Source: BOG-932 sp965276835 (GTDB lineage Bacteria > Pseudomonadota > Alphaproteobacteria > BOG-932 > Roseiterribacteraceae). From it: a stretch of DNA of 64,000 nucleotides. Positions 60,687 through 64,000 of the stretch are shown one piece after another. The notes beneath the pieces were generated by a model, which saw nothing but the letters and a program-made list of their open reading frames with translations, was not told the DNA's origin and did not search any database. The position numbers and the translations under genes were made by a program. Within the stretch, counting starts at the first letter, position 1, and every line of letters starts with the position of its first letter. The DNA lies in NCBI GenBank assembly GCA_965276835.1, contig OZ255631.1:4030001-4094000 (forward strand). Direction: 5' to 3'.

Positions 60687-61930
60687 GGCGAGGTCCTTCC
60701 TACCTGTACCCGCCGTTTGCCGGTCAAGAGTTGTTGCATCAGGGCGGATTTTTCCTGGCGAAGCGTTTCAGCGATGGGCAGCAAGTGCTGAATTTCTTGT
60801 TCGGCAGTTGAGATCACTTCACCGATTCGTTTTTGCTCGGCCAGAGTTGGAAGATTGATCGGCGCGCTTTCAATGGCGTCGATGGTCAAGCCAAAGCGCG
60901 TTGCACCATTCGCGCGAGACGCGAAGAAATGCCGCGTGTCCGGGTTTTCAAAATAGAACTTTAGAAACTGACCGCCGGCCCCGCGTTTTGGACGAATGAT
61001 AGCAAGGTGGTAACCACAGACGAGATCATCAGCGGTTGATGCAACGTAGCTGGCAACCGCGATGTCGTCGGGCGTTTCAGAATCTTTGGTTATCAGGACG
61101 TCGCCAACTTTTAGGCCGAAGCGTTCCACCTGCGCTTTTGTCGCCGTTGCCCGCATAAAGGGCATATCGGCTTCTATGCGGTCGGCGCGATAGACATTCA
61201 TGTAGTTGCATAGGCGGACATCCTGCTCGCCATCCGCAGACTTCTTATCCACGTTCGAGACGATAATCCGCGCTGCGTGATTCAGCGTTGTCTTTTCCCA
61301 TTCCTCCGAAAAACCGAGGAGGCGTTTTTTGCCGGTGAGGAGGTGCTGCATCAGCGATCTTTTCTGCGCGCGGGCATTGGCGATCAGTTTTTCGACCATC
61401 TCGATCGCCCGGTCCCATGTGGACAGGATTTCAGCGATGCATCGCTGCTCTGGAAGTGGTGGCACGGCAATCGGATAATCCCGGAGATCATTAGGGCTGA
61501 TGTGCGGCACAGCCGTTTCTGTTTGAACGGCCTTTACGTACTGCTCAAAAAGATTGCCCGAAAAATACTGACGCAATAAATCCTGTCTCAGTGTTTCCTT
61601 GCACCGTAGGCGGGCGACACGTTGCACCAGCAAGCACGGAAGATCGCCACTCCGAACTTCGGCTATTTTCACGCCGGCAGGAATCCAGGTGCGGTCCAAC
61701 GCAACGACGAAGTCGCCGAGACGTAAATGATATCTCTCTAAATCATTCGTTTTTGAGGCAGGAATGCGTTTTACATCACGCCAACGAAGTTGGCTCTGCG
61801 AAACATTGTCACCGCGAAGAAGCCGAATATCTTCTTCTGCCGAAGTATAGTCGTCGCTTCTGAACGCGAAGCCTGTCAGGACATCTGCGTGCTTCCCGAT
61901 CGTTGATTCTTGCCATTCTTTAGGAAGCAT
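60683..61930 (-). CDS. hsdS: type I restriction enzyme, specificity subunit HsdS
   Basis: A 415-residue subunit with two target-recognition domains. The first begins WQESTIGKHADVLTGFAFRS and ends in the helix VPPLPEQRCIAEILSTWDRAIEMVEKLIANARAQKRSLMQHLLTGKKRL; the second ends in the matching helix LPTLAEQKRIGEVISTAEQ...LMQQLLTGKRRV. The pair of near-repeat helices is the HsdS layout. The ATG at 61930 overlaps the rhuM stop region by 11 bases. The DNA sequence recognised cannot be deduced. Confidence 0.95.
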   Translation of the reverse strand: MLPKEWQESTIGKHADVLTGFAFRSDDYTSAEEDIRLLRGDNVSQSQLRWRDVKRIPASKTNDLERYHLRLGDFVVALDRTWIPAGVKIAEVRSGDLPCLLVQRVARLRCKETLRQDLLRQYFSGNLFEQYVKAVQTETAVPHISPNDLRDYPIAVPPLPEQRCIAEILSTWDRAIEMVEKLIANARAQKRSLMQHLLTGKKRLLGFSEEWEKTTLNHAARIIVSNVDKKSADGEQDVRLCNYMNVYRADRIEADMPFMRATATKAQVERFGLKVGDVLITKDSETPDDIAVASYVASTADDLVCGYHLAIIRPKRGAGGQFLKFYFENPDTRHFFASRANGATRFGLTIDAIESAPINLPTLAEQKRIGEVISTAEQEIQHLLPIAETLRQEKSALMQQLLTGKRRVQVGRTSP

Positions 61931-62963
61931 TTTTCTTTCCCCGCCGTCTCGAAGCCTTCGCAATTTTTTCGATCGTCTTCACCTGCCCGATGGCCTCGGC
62001 GAAATGGCGTTCGACGGCGCTCGGCTCGTTCACGACCCGTTGATGCCAGCGGTCATATTCGCCCTCGACCTTCAGCTTCGCCGTTTCGGCCGAGATGCGG
62101 CCGGCGTTGGTCAACACATCGCGGTCGCTCAGCTTCAGGAAATCGTCCAGCTTTCGGATCCAGTCGGCCATCATCATCGGCCGGCGGTTCATCGCCTGCA
62201 GTTCGGCGAATTCCAGATAGGCGGTGACGATGCGGTTCAGCGTCTCCAGCTCCGCATCGTCCAGGTAATTCTTGGCGATGACAGCGTCGCGCTTGCGCGG
62301 CAGGCCGCCTTTGCTTTGCCCGGCCCAACTGGTCAGGCCCATATGGTCCTTGGCGGCGTCCGCGCGCCTGTGGGTGACCTCCGCCGCAGTATGGCCGTGC
62401 GCGGCCCAGTGCATCTTGTTCTGCACCGTCTTGAAGAACAGTTCCGAATCCCCGGCCTTGGGGTCGTAATCCGCGCTGGTGGCGTAGATATCCAGCACCT
62501 TGCGATAGAACAGCTTTTCCGACGACCGAATGTCGCGGATGCGGGCCAGCAATTCCTCGAAATAATCGGCATCCGGGTCTTTCAACTTCGCATCGTCCAT
62601 GACGAAGCCCTTGACCAGATATTCGCCCAGCGCCGTCGCCGCCCAGCGTCGGAACTGCGTGCCGCGCAATGAGCGAACTCGAAAGCCGACCGCAAGAATG
62701 ATCGGCAGGCTGTACAGGTTTACGGTACGTGAAACCTGACGATTTCCCTCAAATCGAACTTGTAAGTCTTCGTTACAGGTTGCCGCCTGGGACCATTCGC
62801 CCTCCGAATAGACAGCACGGATATGCTGGGTGATGGCTTGCGGCGTAACCTGGAAAAGCTCCGCCATCTGCGCCTGCGTCAGCCAAACCGATCCGTCGAT
62901 TTCGCGCAGCGTGATTTGCGCCTCGCCGTCCTCGGTCGTGTAGAGGATGATTTCCCCGGCCAT
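61920..62963 (-). CDS. rhuM: RhuM family protein inside the RM operon
   Basis: A 347-residue protein of the virulence RhuM family. The N-terminus ILYTTEDGEAQITLREIDGSVWLTQAQMAELFQVTPQAITQHIRAVYSEGE is a DNA-binding-like wHTH segment, followed by the conserved YSLPIILAVGFRVRSLRGTQFRRWAATALGEYLVKGF block, and a C-terminal helical part with LDDAELETLNRIVTAYLEFAELQA. Function unknown, though RhuM genes recur in type I RM loci. The ATG at 62963 shares a base with the hsdM stop (TGATG). Confidence 0.9.
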   Translation of the reverse strand: MAGEIILYTTEDGEAQITLREIDGSVWLTQAQMAELFQVTPQAITQHIRAVYSEGEWSQAATCNEDLQVRFEGNRQVSRTVNLYSLPIILAVGFRVRSLRGTQFRRWAATALGEYLVKGFVMDDAKLKDPDADYFEELLARIRDIRSSEKLFYRKVLDIYATSADYDPKAGDSELFFKTVQNKMHWAAHGHTAAEVTHRRADAAKDHMGLTSWAGQSKGGLPRKRDAVIAKNYLDDAELETLNRIVTAYLEFAELQAMNRRPMMMADWIRKLDDFLKLSDRDVLTNAGRISAETAKLKVEGEYDRWHQRVVNEPSAVERHFAEAIGQVKTIEKIAKASRRRGKKNAS

Positions 62964-64000
62964 CAGTAGCCAAGCTCCTTCAGATATTCGTCCATCTTCG
63001 CTTCCAGTCCGGCGAGTTCGTCCTTGAGCGCGAGACGCTCGACTCGCAGCGCGGCGAGGTCGATTTCGGCCTCTTCCTCGAATGTATCGACATAGCGGGG
63101 GATGTTCAGATTGTAGTCGTTCTCGGCCAACACCGCCGGCGTGGCGAGAAAGGCGTATTTGTCCACCGGCTTGCGGTCGCGATAGGTGGCGACGATCTTG
63201 GCGATATTGTCGGTACTGAGCTGGTTCTGGTTCTTGCCGGACCGGAAATCGCGGCTGGCATCGATGAACAGGACGTTCTTGTCCGTCTTGTTCTTGCGCA
63301 GGATCATGATGCAGGCGGGGATGCCGGTGCCGTAAAACAGCTTTTCCGGCAGGCCGATCACGCAATCGAGCAGGTTTTCCTCGATCAGCTTTTGCCGGAT
63401 CACGCCCTCGGTCGATCCGCGGAACAGCACGCCGTGCGGGGCGACCACCCCCATGCGGCTGGTCTTGGGCTTCATCGTCTCCACCATATGCAGGATGAAG
63501 GCGTAATCGCCCTTGGTGCGCGGCGGCAAAGCGCGGCGGAAGCGACCGAATTTGTCGTCCGCGGCGGCGTCATGCCCCCATTTATCCAGGCTGAATGGGG
63601 GATTGGCGACGACGACGTCGAAATGCTTCAGCCCGTCCTCGCCATCCAGCAGCTTGGGATTGCGGATCGTGTCACCCCATTCGATGCGGTGATTGTCCTC
63701 GCCATGCAGGAACATGTTCATCTTGGCCAGCGCCCAGGTGCTGCCGATCGCCTCCTGCCCATAGAGGGCATATTTCTTCGACCCGTCATTATGGACCTGG
63801 ACATAGCGCCCGCATTTCATCAGCAGCGAGCCGGAGCCACAGGTGGGGTCGCAAATATCGTCACCCTCCCGGGGGGCCATAATCTCAGCCATCACTTCGG
63901 ACACTTCGGGCGGGGTATAGAACTCGCCCGCCTTGCGACCTGCATCGGCGGCGAAATTCTTGATCAGATATTCGTAGGCATTGCCAATCACATCCAGGCC
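62963..64000 (-). CDS. hsdM: type I restriction enzyme, methylase subunit HsdM, N-terminus beyond window
   Basis: The last 345 residues of an N6-adenine methyltransferase. AdoMet motif I is DPTCGSGSLL and the catalytic motif IV is NPPF in VVVANPPFSLDKWG. GEFYTPPEVSEVMAEIM and LPEKLFYGTGIPACIMILRK are typical. The full family length is about 500 residues, so roughly the N-terminal third lies to the right of the window. The C-terminus KMDEYLKELGY is the HsdR-contacting helix. It is upstream of rhuM and hsdS in one operon. Confidence 0.96.
   Translation of the reverse strand, partial: GLDVIGNAYEYLIKNFAADAGRKAGEFYTPPEVSEVMAEIMAPREGDDICDPTCGSGSLLMKCGRYVQVHNDGSKKYALYGQEAIGSTWALAKMNMFLHGEDNHRIEWGDTIRNPKLLDGEDGLKHFDVVVANPPFSLDKWGHDAAADDKFGRFRRALPPRTKGDYAFILHMVETMKPKTSRMGVVAPHGVLFRGSTEGVIRQKLIEENLLDCVIGLPEKLFYGTGIPACIMILRKNKTDKNVLFIDASRDFRSGKNQNQLSTDNIAKIVATYRDRKPVDKYAFLATPAVLAENDYNLNIPRYVDTFEEEAEIDLAALRVERLALKDELAGLEAKMDEYLKELGY

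Larger units (their letters stand above)
54010..64000. mobile_element. genomic island with type I restriction-modification system, right end outside window
   Basis: The segment begins at a tRNA fragment, is followed at once by a tyrosine integrase, and then holds a compact minus-strand defence operon. It shows patchy base composition: line 59881-59940 has 23 G+C of 60, while 63601-63660 has 36 of 60. The right boundary and any further cargo are not seen. Confidence 0.85.

Noticed and set aside
62964..63365. Extension of rhuM into hsdM
   Set aside because: Extra residues are out-of-frame hsdM; the RhuM start at 62963 is coupled to the hsdM stop.

Overview
The window is chromosomal DNA from an alphaproteobacterium. 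The sequence is GC-rich, and the block PPSR-maf-aroE-coaE-dnaQ-secB facing hemE-hemH-hemJ-rho is the gene order that flanks the replication origin in many Alphaproteobacteria. The alphaproteobacterial double-domain dCTP deaminase, DUF1489, DUF2852, Tim44-like and RNase E with a split S1 domain agree with this. A Rhodospirillales-like organism is my best guess, but no rRNA is present to settle it.

Region 1 (1-6.0 kb, mostly minus strand) holds a cut-off lipoprotein, a 68-residue small protein with its own promoter, leader hairpin and terminator, and a tightly packed histidine operon (cyclophilin, hisB, hisH, a GNAT acetyltransferase, hisA, hisF, hisE, HIT protein). Region 2 (6.1-15.1 kb) holds hslVU, envelope and secretion housekeeping genes (BamE-like lipoprotein, Tim44-like, FxsA, SecB), and dnaQ-coaE-aroE-maf-PPSR. 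Region 3 (15.14-15.5 kb) is the probable chromosomal origin oriC, with one exact DnaA box and two near matches. Region 4 (15.5-22.5 kb) carries haem synthesis genes, dcd, a secreted unknown, pyrF and rho, the last with a C-rich, G-poor leader that fits autoregulation by Rho.

Region 5 (22.6-44.2 kb) holds a YeiH-type exporter with a Cys-rich partner, redox and hydrolase genes, cell-wall genes (mrcA, amiC) with an S9 peptidase between them, rne, maeB, glutathione peroxidase, an ornithine/lysine decarboxylase behind a long structured leader (speF-motif candidate), and livHMGF. Region 6 (44.2-54.0 kb) is metabolic and regulatory: two SDRs, two TetR regulators, a Liv-type binding protein, an S1/P1 nuclease, a triheme cytochrome c with an MFS transporter, and small proteins. 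Clear palindromes mark two control sites.

Region 7 (from about 54.0 kb to the right edge) is a genomic island. It starts at a 46-base 3' fragment of a tRNA-Arg(CCT) gene, followed by a tyrosine integrase. A minus-strand operon with overlapping or nearly touching genes then encodes a type I restriction-modification system (hsdM cut by the window edge, hsdS, hsdR) interleaved with three accessory genes: RhuM, a DUF4917 protein with SIR2-like motifs, and a YgjP/M48 metallopeptidase. This composite defence operon is the best candidate for an under-described system. The DUF4917 gene and hsdS look AT-richer than their neighbours, so the operon may be a mosaic.
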